This document shows, piece by piece, positions 24,901-38,000 of a DNA stretch of 64,000 nucleotides. The stretch comes from Amblyornis subalaris (taxonomy: Eukaryota; Chordata; Aves; Passeriformes; Ptilonorhynchidae), in the NCBI GenBank assembly GCA_018881555.1, contig JACAXG010000052.1, positions 4,030,001 to 4,094,000 on the forward strand, in the 5' to 3' direction. The notes under the pieces are model-generated. The model was not told the origin of the DNA. It searched no databases and worked only from the letters and a program-made list of their open reading frames with translations. Position 1 is the stretch's first letter; every line of letters starts with the position of its first letter. The position numbers and the translations under genes are program-made.

Positions 24901-27207
24901 ATTATCATCCCACTGAACAGCCAGCTATCTTCTACTTTATCACAAGAGGATTTATCACTGAAAGTCACTTCTGGAAGCTCACTAGTTTTAAGTTCTGGTG
25001 AGTCCCTTACATTTTTCAGTCTTAAAATCTTTTTAAAACCAAAAATTACTTGCAGAAATTGAACCTTTATTATTAAGAACTTTTAATCAAGAAGAACTTG
25101 TACGTTTTGCAGCACTGTATCATACAACAATACATATATTCAAAGCCTAAAAGATACTGCTGGAAAACTGTGTAAGTCAGAGTCACACCTCATGCAGGTT
25201 CAGCCACTGCCTGTTGAGAGACATCCCTAGATTGAACTGTTTCCAGAAATGCTCCCAGCTTTTTTGATGTAAAGGGAACAAGTTGGTTCACTTCAAAGGA
25301 GACTCTGGAATTAAATATTTAAGCAGGGAGGATGGTCATGTAGTTTGACATGCTCAAGGTACTCAAGAAGAAACAGTGAAGTTATTTTACAGTTCAGTTA
25401 TAAGCTAATCAATCCTCTCTTCTACTTGCATTTTGTGAGTACTCACTTAGTGTTAGGTTGTGATATGCACAGATTTATTACCTTTCAGTGGAAAACCTGA
25501 GGTTAAAATATTTTGTTTCTTCCTGTATCACAGAATAGTTTTGCCTTCCGAAACCTAAGTTTGTAATGGTATTTATTTGTGAATTTCCCCATGAGAATGC
25601 TATTTCTATAGCGGTTATGTAGGATCCCAGTTGAATGACCGTGTTCTGTGAAGATGAACTGCTAGAAGATGTTAGTTTAGTCTTTAATGATATGTGATCA
25701 TTTTCATATATAGCATATTAGCTTAGCTAAGCCAGGCTAGATTTAACATGATCATAAAAAAAAAAAGTTTCTGACTTTGGAAGCAACCCTTTCCCCAGTT
25801 CCAGTTTCTTGTTTCAAATCGTAGAAGTATATTAAACATTTTGGGAGAAAGAGCCTCTCACTTTTCAAAACAATATTTAATTAACAGTCTTTTATCATCA
25901 CGGTTTTCTGTAAAACAAGTAACATGTAAACTGAAACAAAATTAAAAACAAACAAACACCAAAGTCTTGATACAAAAGAAAGCAATTAAAATCTTATTTT
26001 TAAAGGCAGGTATGTGGTGAAGTTATCAGTGGCTACATTAGGACCTGGTAATGGAAGTGTTTCTATAGCTTTTTGCATTCCAACATACTATTAATTGTAA
26101 TTGAAAAAATTATTGAAAAGATACATATTGCAGAATGTATTGTTTCTTACTATACTGAGATTTTCTTGTTGCTCAGATTTCAGGCAGAGTCTTTCAATAG
26201 AAAAACACCAAGATAATCATAATCCTGTGTTTACAGTTTTTTATATAATAAAACCTGTTGGTTTNCTACCCACTCTTGCTTTTTAATGAGAATGTTCAGC
26301 CAAAATAATTTGATCCCAAATAATTTAATTTCTAATTTGTTCAAAATTAACCTTTTGTAGAGCAAACAACACATTGCCATTTTAAACATGAAATGCAGAG
26401 TATTATTTTGTTAAACACTGCCACTAGAAATGAACCTGAGCTGCTGAATTTGGAATAATATCTAAGTCTTACAAACACTTTGATCTCTTATCTGAATGGT
26501 GTTGATTGCTGTAGCAAAATAGGAACATGGTAGTTCTTAGGGTGAACATAGCAAGGTCTGGTACATAGCTCAGTTTCATCATGTTGCTGACTGTAGTTCT
26601 GCATCATCATGATGACATGAAGTTCCTGAATGCTATCAAGGTGCCCAGCTCCTTTCCTGTAGAGTTAGACTATGTATGCCCTTGCATGACATGATCAATG
26701 AAGGGTGAATAATTTTTTTCTCTTCATTTTATATTTGATTTGCTACCAGTGCTACATGCTGCATTCAATAAAAAAACCCTTCAAATTTTTATATTCCAAA
26801 GTTATGTTCCGTGATTTCATTATCATATATTAGTGGATTCTGTAAAGTACAGGAAAAACCTGCAGCTTAATGTTTTTAACTCAGTTTGGGTTTTCTGGGG
26901 GAAAGCAGTGTCAATTATCATTGTTCAATATGATTGTCTCCTGGTTAAGAACAATCTGTCTGCTGTGGAGTTTTACAGATTTCATGCAAGGACTTAAATA
27001 TGAAGGGAATTTCCAGAAAATATATCAGGTAGCCCAGGTGTTTTTGTACTATGATATACAATGTAGGTGAACTTCAGAATTTACTCAAGCAAATGGTGTT
27101 TTCAAGAAAAGTATGCAAGGAGGCATTATTTTATCTGGGAAGCTTTAGAAGACTATGACTCAAGGGAAAAAAATCCAACTAGCTGAGTACTATATTAATT
27201 TATTCTC

Positions 27208-27298
27208 AGGCTCTTGGGGTGTCCTGCTCAGGGCCAGGAGTTGGATTCGATGATCCTGATGGGTCCCTTCTAACTCAGCAGATTCTATGATTCTATGA
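27208..27298 (+). mobile_element. CR1 LINE extreme 3' end
   Basis: The segment reads CTTGGGGTGTCCTGCTCAGGGCCAGGAGTTGGATTCGATGATCC, then GGGTCCCTTCTAACTC, and ends GATTCTATGATTCTATGAAT, the classical CR1 tail of repeated ATTCTATG. It is only about 90 bp and is a severely 5'-truncated insertion. It is the only CR1 fragment I see in the sense orientation relative to DACH1, and it looks the least diverged at its tail. Confidence 0.92.
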
Positions 27299-27991
27299 AT
27301 GTAGTTTTCCAAGGAGAACCAGCCACTATGAGTTGTCCTTANGACTTATAGCTCCAGGAACATTGCCTGCATGAATTGTACAAGGCACAATAGCATATTA
27401 TTAGAATTATAATGAATCCACTATCAGTTGTTCACAGTGCACTGTATTCTTGTTGTTACTACAACAATTGGCCTGTGCAATATATTAGACTTATCATAAA
27501 GTGGTCTTAACTGGGAGAAAGTTTTTGAAAAGGAAGGTTGTTCTGGTTCAAGTTCAGGATTACAAGGCCAAATTGTTCAAACTTGATTCCATATTGATAG
27601 TCTGAGAATTGCTTAACTTTTTTTTTCCTGTTTGGAAATCAGAGAGTCAGAAATGTTTAGTGATGTGAAGTTAAGCACATTTTTTAACAGTTCATGTGCT
27701 AATGAACTGCGTTGCAGACATAAACCAATCTATCAGTTATTGCCATGCAGCTGCTTCCAAGAGCTTGTGGTTTATGAAAACCTGGGCTGGTTGTCTGAGT
27801 TTCCATGCATTCAAGATGCTCAGTTTGAAAACCTCATTTCACTTTCTTCAGATGAGAAGACTTCTCTTGTTCCTTCAAAATTCAGACATAGGTGGATATG
27901 TTGGTTGGTTGCTGTGTGTCTGAGACAGCAATTGGATAGAGTGGGATGGAAAGCGGAGAAGGAAGTGTGTGTGATGGAGAGAAGGAAAGAG

Positions 27992-28131
27992 AGGGAAGGG
28001 AAGGGAAGGGAAGGGAAGGGAAGGGAAGGGAAGGGAAGGGAAGGGAAGGGAAGGGAAGGGAAGGGAAGGGAAGGGAAGGGAAGGGANAAGGGAAGGGAAG
28101 GGAAGGGAAGGGAAGGGAAGGGAAGGGAAAG
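27992..28131. repeat. (GGGAA)n microsatellite, about 28 units
   Basis: Nearly perfect GGGAA pentamers run for about 140 bp, with one disruption around an N at 28087. They are flanked by imperfect GAAAGGAGAGA sequence on both sides. The strand is pure purine. Pentamers without stop codons in any frame produce long artificial open frames on both strands. The array is probably length-variable, and the N may mark a collapsed or uncertain unit. Confidence 0.98.
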
Positions 28132-31100
28132 GAGAGAGCAGTTCTTTATGAGTTGGTATAACCAGCTTATTTAGCATAATACCAACTACTGTGCCTGCTG
28201 TTCTGTATTAATTCAAGGCTATTGAAAAGTTACAAAGCTACATTGGTATAGTATTTATGTCACTGCTTTCAGGAGTTATCCTCTTTCCACAGTGTGTGTG
28301 CGCACAGGAGCCTGCATTTTGCTCTTCTGAAATGTTTTTTAGTTATGAATGTTTTACGTGTAACTCTTAAATCATCTCATTTCAATACAGTCTCAGTTGG
28401 AATAAGATACTGTGTTCAAGCTGTCAGCAAAGAATAAACAGATACTGCTTCTAGTATTAGAAATATGACTGGACATTTAAGAAGAAAAATCTTAGTTTGA
28501 GAAGGCAAACTACATTACTACATGATGATGTTGGTCATCAATTAATGCTGTAGTTTCTAACTGTTTCTAAGAAAACAGTAGCATACTAGGACTGAGCAAG
28601 CTGGGGAAAGGAAAACTGCACCTAGTCAAGACAAAATTAATAATGTCACTGAGTCATTTTAACTCGTCAAAATCCATGCAAATGGCAGATAGACTGACAG
28701 TGTACTGACAAGTTTTGTTGAGAATTAAGGTTTTGTCAACAATACCCTTTTGTTAGGGGGTGGCTGAGGTTTAGATTGACATAGGTGAAGTAGAATAAGT
28801 TGCAAGGAGTGTTTAAAATGGGCAGATGCTTCTACAAAATTTCCTTTTCTCTGTATTCATTATGCTGTCTGCTATCACAGGCATTAAGACCACACATACA
28901 GCTTGAACAATCCAGTTGCCCTTTTTAAAAGAAATTTAATGGAGTAGCATTGCTTTCTGCAGATTCTTTTTTAAAATAATGTTTCTGGCCTTTATGGTGG
29001 AAATACAGAATTCAAGACATGAGTTGGTGTCAGCTGCATATTCCAATAATTTTTATTTGTGATTGCATCAGGTTACTAGATCTACCTTGCTAGGAACCAT
29101 AAAATCATGATGATTTTAGAAGGATGATGTCACTTTATGTTTTCTTTTGACAGTAAACTGAGTCATTGATTCATATGCTATGATGCGTCAATCCAATTTA
29201 CAGAAATCTAAATGTAATTATTGTATTAGAATACTGACTCTTTAATGTCACTTACACTTGTACTTCAGGTGGTGAGAAAAGCTGCTTTACATATTGTAAA
29301 CAATGATAGAGTTTCCCTGTACCGTTGCTTAAAAAATGTATATGAGTCTGGGAATAAAAGAACTGTGTTACTTGGGTGATTTGATAACCAGGTAAATTAC
29401 AACAGTGCATTATTTTTGTAAGTACCAGACTACCAACAAAAAGAAAAAAAAACCCCAAAACCCAAATGGTTTTCAGCATCTGAACAATATTCAGTGCAAG
29501 TATTTGGGAAAAGAAAGGTGATCTTTTTGTGAATCCATACAGTTGTTTTGAAAAGTATCTCAAAAGATTCTACTAGATTAATATTTCATTCCAGTGGAAG
29601 AAAACAGTGGTTCCTGTGCACTCAGGGACCGCGTGACAAAACAATTCTTGAAGTATTTTTTTTTCCTCTGTTGAAAGCTCAGAGTATATTCAGGTTTTGA
29701 AGTCTCAGATATACAAATGCTGAACACACTGAGGACATCATACTCCTAGAGGTGAATGACAAAAAATATAGCACTTTTGCCTGTGTAGCATGTAACAATG
29801 TGAACATCATGTTTATGGAATATGTAGTAACTCCTTATGAAATAGGATTTAGCTTTTTTTTTAAAATACCGCCATAAGAATATTCTTATATAAAATGTAA
29901 ATTACTTAGATTTCCCTTAAAATTTATTTCTATTATCACCCAAGCTAAAATTTTATATGGAGAGACTGTTAGGAGCTGACATGTATGTAGAATCAAAATG
30001 AATTAGTATTATCATAGTAGAGCATTCTTAGGTTAAATGAAAAACTCCCAAATGCTTGCACACCAGGAAGGTCTGGGCAAGAGATTGTACTATTTAGGCT
30101 ACTATTCCTGTAAAGAATATGACTTTTATACCTACATCTGTGCCAATAAATTAATGATAGATAAACCAGTTCAGAGCTGTTCTTTATCTTGGAGGGCAGG
30201 CATGCATCCTGCAGCTTACAACTGCAGATCTAAAATCTTTTTCTTATTACAGTCTTTCCCAACCTAAGGAAAAAAACTGATCCATATCTACTCCCAAGGA
30301 AGAGTTCATGGCCAGTTTTGTTTCTTGTACTGTCCGTGGCCAATTACAGAACATATTTTATAGCTATACTACAAAATCACTACTAGGTTGAATATCTTGC
30401 TTGTTGAGTTTCTAGTATGTTTTTTGTTTAAAAAAACTAGAGGCAAAGTTTTTATGGAAGTTTTAACTTTATCTTTTATTAGACCAAGTGCCAAAAACTA
30501 ACAGGCTTTTAGAACACAAGCAGTTATGTCAGCTGAATAAAGTTAATCACTAGTGGGGTCTAAAAGCATCTGAAGCAATTAAAAAAGCTTATATGGAAGT
30601 TCTGTTTTAAGTAAAAGCAACTTGATTTCTCCACCTTCTGCTCAGTAGCTGGATACCATTTGTCCATTGCGTGTTAAAGATGATGACTTTTTTTTTCATT
30701 AAAATATCTTGATTCTTTTGTGGATTCTTCAGTTGCTTTCTTCTCTACTCCAGGAGAAAACTCTTGATATTTTGAATTTACCTTTCCTCTTCTTTTCCTT
30801 CTATTCTGAAGGCCCCAAATTAACTTCCTGATGATGAAGAAGAAAATAAATATACATTTTCTTTATGTACATTGCCTTTATCCTTGTGCACAAAAAGAAG
30901 CATTCAGTCCAAACCTGGTATAATTACCATATCCACTCCATGTACACATTTAAGGAATTGTTAGATGATTTTGTACTTGGAAACAAATCTTTTAAACAAT
31001 CTTTTTCTTTTTGTGGAAAATCTAAGGTCATCTTGAGATCACAGTTACATTTTCATGCCCTGTAACTGCTACTGTATGAGATTTACAGTTATGGATAACC

Positions 31101-31207
31101 ATTCACACATTTTTTTTTTTTAAACAGACTTCTGCCTGTATCATTTTCTCAAGAAAAATACTTGCATTTAAATTATTTCATAGTTGTTAGCTGCAGTCTT
31201 TATAGTG

Positions 31208-31262
31208 ATTGTTGTTGTTGTTATTACTATTATTATTGTTATTGTTATTATTACTACTACTA
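31208..31262. repeat. Imperfect (TTG/TTA/TAC)n triplet repeat
   Basis: Triplets GTT, ATT and ACT run continuously for about 55 bp with interspersed substitutions, ending in ACTACTACTAC. On the minus strand this gives a poly-Asn open frame, which is an artefact. Confidence 0.92.
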
Positions 31263-33047
31263 CAGTGTTCTATGATGAGTTTTGTTTTCGATTTAACTGA
31301 GTCTTGACTCATGTTACCAGATGTGAATTTGATGATATCAGTCAAAATACTAAACTTGGTATTGAGACACCATATTTTCTCCAAATATCTTGAGTTCCAA
31401 GTCACATGCTCTGAGAAAATATTTACTTTTATTCCATGTAAACAAGTATTTTNGAACTTTTTACAAGTGGTCTGGAATCTCACCTTTGTGACTTATTTTC
31501 AAGTCTCCCCGAAAACTGATAGAATGACTAGAATACGTAATTCTTTATTTGTTGTAATTTGAGACATTTTCCTTAAGGAGCGCTGGAAGTTTCACCAATT
31601 CCACGTTACACAGATTTAGCCTTGGCATGAATTTTGAGCTATATAAATGGTGCTTTGTAAGCTCACAGAACTGGGGTAAGAATGAGTATTTTAATATATC
31701 ATCCTTTTTCCCTCTCCTTTCTCAAACTTACTTTATTTAATACTCAAATTTATTTAACTAAACCTTTGATAATGAAAAGAAATATTTCTGGAATGGGTAA
31801 CAATAAATGAAGAATAACAGTAAATACTAACAAGATTTTCCCTGGGATGTTTTCCTTTTCCATTTGTTCCAAATATTTAATTCCCTCATCCTGTCTAGCT
31901 GACCAGGCAAGAGTTTCACAGAACTTTCTTTGGACAGTGGACTGGCACTTTAAAAGTTAAAAAGAATACCAGGATTATGTATTAGAAATAATGATGTATG
32001 TTTTCAGAATTTTTATTTATTTTTCAGACTTTATTTTTTATTAAGTAATCAAGTAAGTTAATGGTTTCAGTAGGTAGCCCAGATTAAAGTAGGGCATAGG
32101 CAAAACAGAGGATATTTAATGTAGCCCATATACAACTTGTAATCAAGTTGGGTGAAGGTTATTGCCAATGGATTTAACTTAATTTCTGTCTCACATCTTA
32201 GACTGTTTTAATTCAGTGAAACCACAGAAACTGTATTTGGTCTGCCCGTGGAAAATCCTTTTTTTTCTTTGTGTAAAAAAATTCGTGCTAAGTGAGGATT
32301 TTTTTGTTTTGCTGTATAATTCAGACTGTTTATATAACCTCTGAGATAACTGCTGTCTTTTGGAGTTGTGTTTGAATCTGCTTCATTGCTTCTTTTAGAA
32401 TTATTCATGATCTAATTGTATTTGTTCACTTAACACGGATCCATCTGTGGCCTGCTCCCAGTAAAAGCCTCCTCGTTTCATCCTCAGTCATTACATGCGA
32501 ACATCTCACGCATTGCTTAGCTCCATCTCACTTTTTGTATAGCATTGTTCCTATGGTTACGTACAAGGATTATTTCTACCAGAGTTTACTATATGATTCT
32601 TTCACTTTTTATTTGTTGCTTTTGTGTAGTTTTTGCTGCCCTGAGTCTGTATTCAAAAATCGCGTTATTTTCCATGATATCCTGTCTCCTAGATCTCAAC
32701 ATCTTTTTCAGAGACATGAAAGATTTGGGAGTTGATTATCCTAATGAACATATCTTTGGGGAAGAAGGTATTGGTATCATGGTGTGTGGCTTCCTCATTT
32801 CTTTGAATAGTTTTGATTAAGTGACTAAGTTTTGTCCACTACACTGTCTTTTAAATACAATACATACACACCCCTTCCTCTAATTTTTCCAAAGTTAGAG
32901 ATTTTGAGATTTATCTGAATTCTGTCCCCTTTAAATTCCTTTCTACTTTACACTGTTACATTTTCACCATATCAAAAATCAAAATAAAGATGCTGACTTA
33001 AATTTCACTTTTTAGTTTTGCTTTTATATCTATAATATGCATAAAAT

Positions 33048-33182
33048 ATAGAATAGAATAGACTGGACTAGACTAGACTAGAATAGAATAGAATATTTCA
33101 GTTAGAAAGGACCTACAACAATCATGTAATCCAACTGCCTGACCACTTCAGGACTGACCAATAATTAAAGCAAGTTATGTAA
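33048..33182 (-). mobile_element. CR1-like 3' end with expanded AATAG-type tail
   Basis: A run of AATAG/ACTAG pentamers at 33048-33095 abuts TTTCAGTTAGAAAGGACCTACAACAATCATGTAATCCAACTGCCTGACCACTTCAGG, which resembles the reverse-complemented 3' end of a CR1 subfamily. Instead of the usual ATTCTATG octamers, the tail side has expanded pentamers with internal G/A substitutions. The subfamily is inferred. The upper boundary is approximate. Confidence 0.75.
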
Positions 33183-35064
33183 CTATATTTTGGCAAGATT
33201 ATTAGATTCATTTTAGACACCTTAATACTGTTGCTTCAAGCTTGACAGATTTATTACTTCTATTATTCTAGCAAATCTGGGAGGAATGCCATTAGGTAAT
33301 GTTCTTTTAAAGAAAAAATGAAAAACACTAAATACTGATAGATAAATAAGTTGCAAATGAAAAGGGATTTCCAGTGCTAACATAACTCATAATTTCTCCT
33401 AAAGGCCTCTTAAGTCTCTTTTGCCAAATGTCCGAAGAAAACATGAACCTGAATTCTTACCCGTTTTTTTTCTTAGCTTCCTCCTGCGTCCTAGCAGCTT
33501 TTAGGAGAATTTTCAGATGATGTAATCATTTTGAATTGCACTGGTTTTCTTTCATACACTGCATACGTCTTCAAGAAGAAACCTCACTGCCTGAGGCTGC
33601 TTAATGAGAAATCTTTAGCTTTGCATAACCAACAGCAAAAAAGAGGAACATTTCAAGACAATTTTGACAAATATATCTTCTCATGCTGTTTTTGCATTTG
33701 TTTCCAATAGCAAATTCTTGAAAAAGCACCTGCTAAATGACGAATCACATCTTTATCATAGCATGAAAATACTATTTGTGGTACACGGGGTCAAAAGGGT
33801 CTGTTCACAGACTCTATCCTGTTTAAAGATCATCTATAAAGAGACTGCACAGTTATTTTAAAATCGTAATTCTGATGAAAACTTTGCCGCTTTCTTTTTA
33901 AAATAACTTTTTTTTCTTTCCTTCTTAATATAAGTTTACCATCTGATATATAAATCTGGAATTGTGTAATTCTTACTTGCATGCACAGTGGGCATCTTTT
34001 TGATGCTGAGGCTTTCAGAATTCCACTCTCCATGTATGGCTGTTGCCATATACTTTTTTTCATGTAAAATATACTATGTAAGAGCTCTTTATTTAGAGAG
34101 AGGGTGCTACTGAGAACAGACCTTTCTGGGCACAGAATTAAAACAGTTTCAGCCTGACCTGACAGCCAGAAGGAGAGAGAAAGCTGGCAGATTTTCATAA
34201 GTTCTTTTCAAAGTAGGAAATAATTTCAGATACTTTTCCCTCTTCTGTCTGCTACTGCCTTTATGAAGGGGGGATTAAGGGAATGTTTACAATCCAAAAG
34301 AGACTATTCCTTGTCATCCTGGGTGCACCATTATTATAACATGAGAAAAGAGCTTTCATTCCTGAGTTAGTACCTCTGTGCGGTGTATGTACCATGTGAA
34401 CACGCCAATTCAGGTATCTCACTGTATGCGCCACTAAATGAAATAAATAGGACCGTAATCATTGCTCAGTATCATCCCTCTAGGTTTACTCAAGTGAGCA
34501 GAACTACATCTTTCTGAGCATGTTTGAGATTTTCTCTATGCTCTGATGAATTCATATTTTCAAGTTTTTCTATGCAGCAATAAAAAGCACAGTGATGTGG
34601 TGGATTCTGTATTAAAGTGCCTGGGACATTTGCTGCTGTCCTACTCTGCAGCTGATTTCTATCCTTAATTCAAGACATAGCAATAACTTTTGGGACCAAC
34701 CACTAAATGTCTGGTTCGGTACAGTTCCTACTGATAACCCAGTTACTGCTGATGTGGGCCAGATTGTGCCCATAATCCAGCTGGAGACAACTCAATCCCG
34801 TAGATGCTTTGCATTTGTTAGCAATATGTACTCTGGCATTAAATCTAGATTTTGATTAAAGGTGAATATTTATATTGTGAAATCAGTTTGCATCCCTAAT
34901 TTGATTTTAATAGGAAGTGGAACTAGGGAAAAAAAAAAAACCTGGCAAAGTATTTGACAGAAACTGATAGATGGTAAGAGAACTAGTAGAATTCAAAGTA
35001 GATTTTACTCTGTCTTGTCCATCAGCGTCTATTTTTTAAATATTTATGTAAAAACAGAGTCCTT

Positions 35065-35091
35065 GAAAGAAAGAAGGAAGGAAAGAAAGAA
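35065..35091. repeat. Short (GAAA/GGAA)n repeat
   Basis: GAAAGAAAGAAGGAAGGAAAGAAAGAA, an imperfect purine tetramer run in intronic sequence. Confidence 0.8.
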
Positions 35092-38000
35092 TGTTTAATA
35101 GAAATGGTTTTCTTCTTTACAGAACAATACAAAGCATGTATCATTTTGAGGCATACTTTATTTTTCTGAGTTTTTAATTTCTAAAGTTTTTTAAACTTTT
35201 ATAAAGCAGAGGTTTTTAATCAGGTAAAAAGGATGTTGAGATAGTTTTGTAGTAGTTTTTTCTGAGTAGAAAACTAATTTTAAAGGAAATATGTACCTAG
35301 AAATACAATTCCAAACCAGCAGATTGATTACATTTCTGTAAAAATGGCAAGCATACAGGTAAATATCTTCACTATATTTTTACTGTCTGAGAAAAGAGTT
35401 TAATTTTCCCTAGCCTTAGCCATGTAAGAAGTTAGCTATCAAGGAGGAGATTCATCTGCTAATATGTCTGAAATGTAGCTGTTGAAATCTTAACAAGTCA
35501 TCTCCTTTCATAGCCAGTGGAAAGTAGCAGACATCTCTAGAGAGGGATACATCTCAGTATAAAATAGGCCACTTGAATCACCCTCTGGAAATGCCTGTGT
35601 CTCTTCGTTGACTATTGGCAACCTAGATGAAGAGTTTGGACTGAGTGATTAAATTTTAGAAGGTTAATTTAAAATTAGCTGGGTGAAGCTGTCAGTGTAG
35701 GTAAATTATTTTAAATGTGTGGATGCAAAACTGTGTCTGTACATGTTCTGTTAAATGAATCTTTAAAGTATTTGAAGAAGCTTAGTCTGTTCTGGGTATA
35801 ATAATAAAAAAAAAAAAAGGAAATATTTATTCTTTTCATTTGCACAAGAAGTTGTATATCACACATATGCAATTTAGCAGGTAATCAAATCACATTTTAG
35901 CCAAGGACTGAAACTTCTGATATACCTCTGAATTCACTGTGGGTTGTGTCTATGGTTCTGGTAGTTGCATTCATGGCATAACATGTACATAGTTTAGTGT
36001 ACTTAAAAGACTGATAAATTTTTCCAAACTGGTAAGTGCTGAATTCTGTCTTCTCTTGCTAACTGTAATAATTCCTCCTTAAAAACGCATCTGTAAATAC
36101 TTTATTTCGCACAATGTCTATTTTTTTTCAGTGCTATATGGGAGAACTTTAATCTCAAAATTCGTAATGTCCTGCAGTACTATCAGCATGTTGAAACACT
36201 TAAAGATCAGATTGGCTAAGCTTTCCAGTCTGTAGTAGTTTTCCACATCTAGTTTTATTTATTAAATATAGATGTAATTTTTCAAATCATTACTGGAAAG
36301 AAAATGCTGTTAATCCTAACATCCAGTTATTTATGTTTAAAAGGATGAATATTCAGCCTTAATAGTAAACCTGAACACCTTAGTTATATGAAGAGTTTAT
36401 TGTCCTTTTGTCTTTAAAATCTTTATTTTTCCGGGACACCAGACCAAATTTGATTGCTTATCTATTAAAGGGAGAACTTACATTCATTTTTGTGTACCTT
36501 ATAAGCCTTAAAACCCCCTCACATATAGATGATAATTTAGACTATAGATTGCTTTTATTTTCTTTTGTCAGTGTTTTGCGTCTTTTAATCCATATTTGCC
36601 TACTGTGTTTCAAAAGGGAATCAAATTGGTTTTGTGGTGCATTAATGTTTTATGCAATATTCCATAGAGAACATTAAATCAAAATAAAAGAAAAAGGTTG
36701 ACCTCTAACACTTACACCCATTTCTTATGTCAAACTGGAAGATGTTGAAAGCCTTATATGGTCGTAACCCTTCTATCTAACTGTGACCCTCCTTAACATT
36801 AAGCAGGTGACTCGATTAAACATAAATCAGGCATAAAATGCCCTGCATGAGGCAGCACAGTGAATCAAGCAAATTATCAAATGGCAAAACTCATTCTGTG
36901 CTCTGGGCAATGTAAGCTGCCAGCACTTATACATCAAAACTTCACTCAGTGTAAGATTGATTTTATTTTATTTTGTTTATTTTAATTCCCTACAGCAAGC
37001 TGTGTTAGTTGTGTAAAATGCTGTCTGCATCATTACATTCCTAAGAAATGCTTTTTTTGTTTAGCAAAGGCCAGTTGCAATCTCAAGCAACATAATCTAT
37101 CTAACACTAGATATGCTGTGCTCTGTAGTGGGTTCTAGTGGGGTTGATATTTTGTGCAGTAATAGCAAAACTTAAGCTTCTGTGATTGTATAGATTTTTT
37201 TCTTCTATTTGTTTGTGCGTGTACATACACTATCAACTTTATCAAAAATATGAGCACCAAAGGGATAATGTTATAAAATTGAATCACCAGTAGCCATTGA
37301 AGATATTTTCCAGTTTCAGTAAAGATGCTGGGATTAAAGCGTGTAAGTCCAATCTTAAGGCAAGAATGAATTTTTATGTAAGATGATACATGTCTTCCTT
37401 TCACAGTTGCTTTTTATGCTGCCTTAAAACATGTCAAAATAATCCCCAGCAGAGGAGCCTAAAAGGAATGTCAGCTCTGTGGTTATGTAAATCGAATTGA
37501 GTGCTTTACAGCAGGTTAAGATTTTTATAACTCAGGAGTTGTTAACAGCCAGCTGGTTTGTATCTGTTTTTTATGGTTATTCTTGTCATAGGCAGCCTCC
37601 ACAATTTTTAATTATATTTTATGGTATGTGTTTTCCCTCCTCTTGAATCCCACAGCCACTCTTTGCTTCAAAAGATATTTTCCGCTGGGAAGAGGAGAAG
37701 CATTGCTTTGGGACTCCATCATTAGAAATACTGTTGTATAATTACCTCCTGGTAACAACAGAGGAGTGCGACTTTCCATTGCAGATCTTTAACTTGCTAT
37801 GCCAGGATGGAAATCTGTAGTATTCTGCACATCCCGTTAGGCTGTGATGCCTACAGCCCTAAACTCAGACTGTTGTCTTTTGCTTTTAAGGAACTGATTT
37901 ACAGTTTTTATTGCATTCACAATGCAAATTCCTCTTTGCTTCACACTTCAGGTTTGAATGCATGCTTTGTGCTTTGCAGATCTATCGCATTCCGTGTTCT

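Noticed and set aside
27632..28174. 180-codon + strand open frame and 100-codon minus frame through the pentamer array
   Set aside because: More than a third of each is the stop-free GGGAA repeat. The flanks show no recognisable domain or splice context.
33830..34198. 122-codon minus-strand open frame
   Set aside because: No recognisable motifs, AT-rich Lys/Ser/Leu composition and no credible splice signals. Chance frames of this size are expected in 64 kb.
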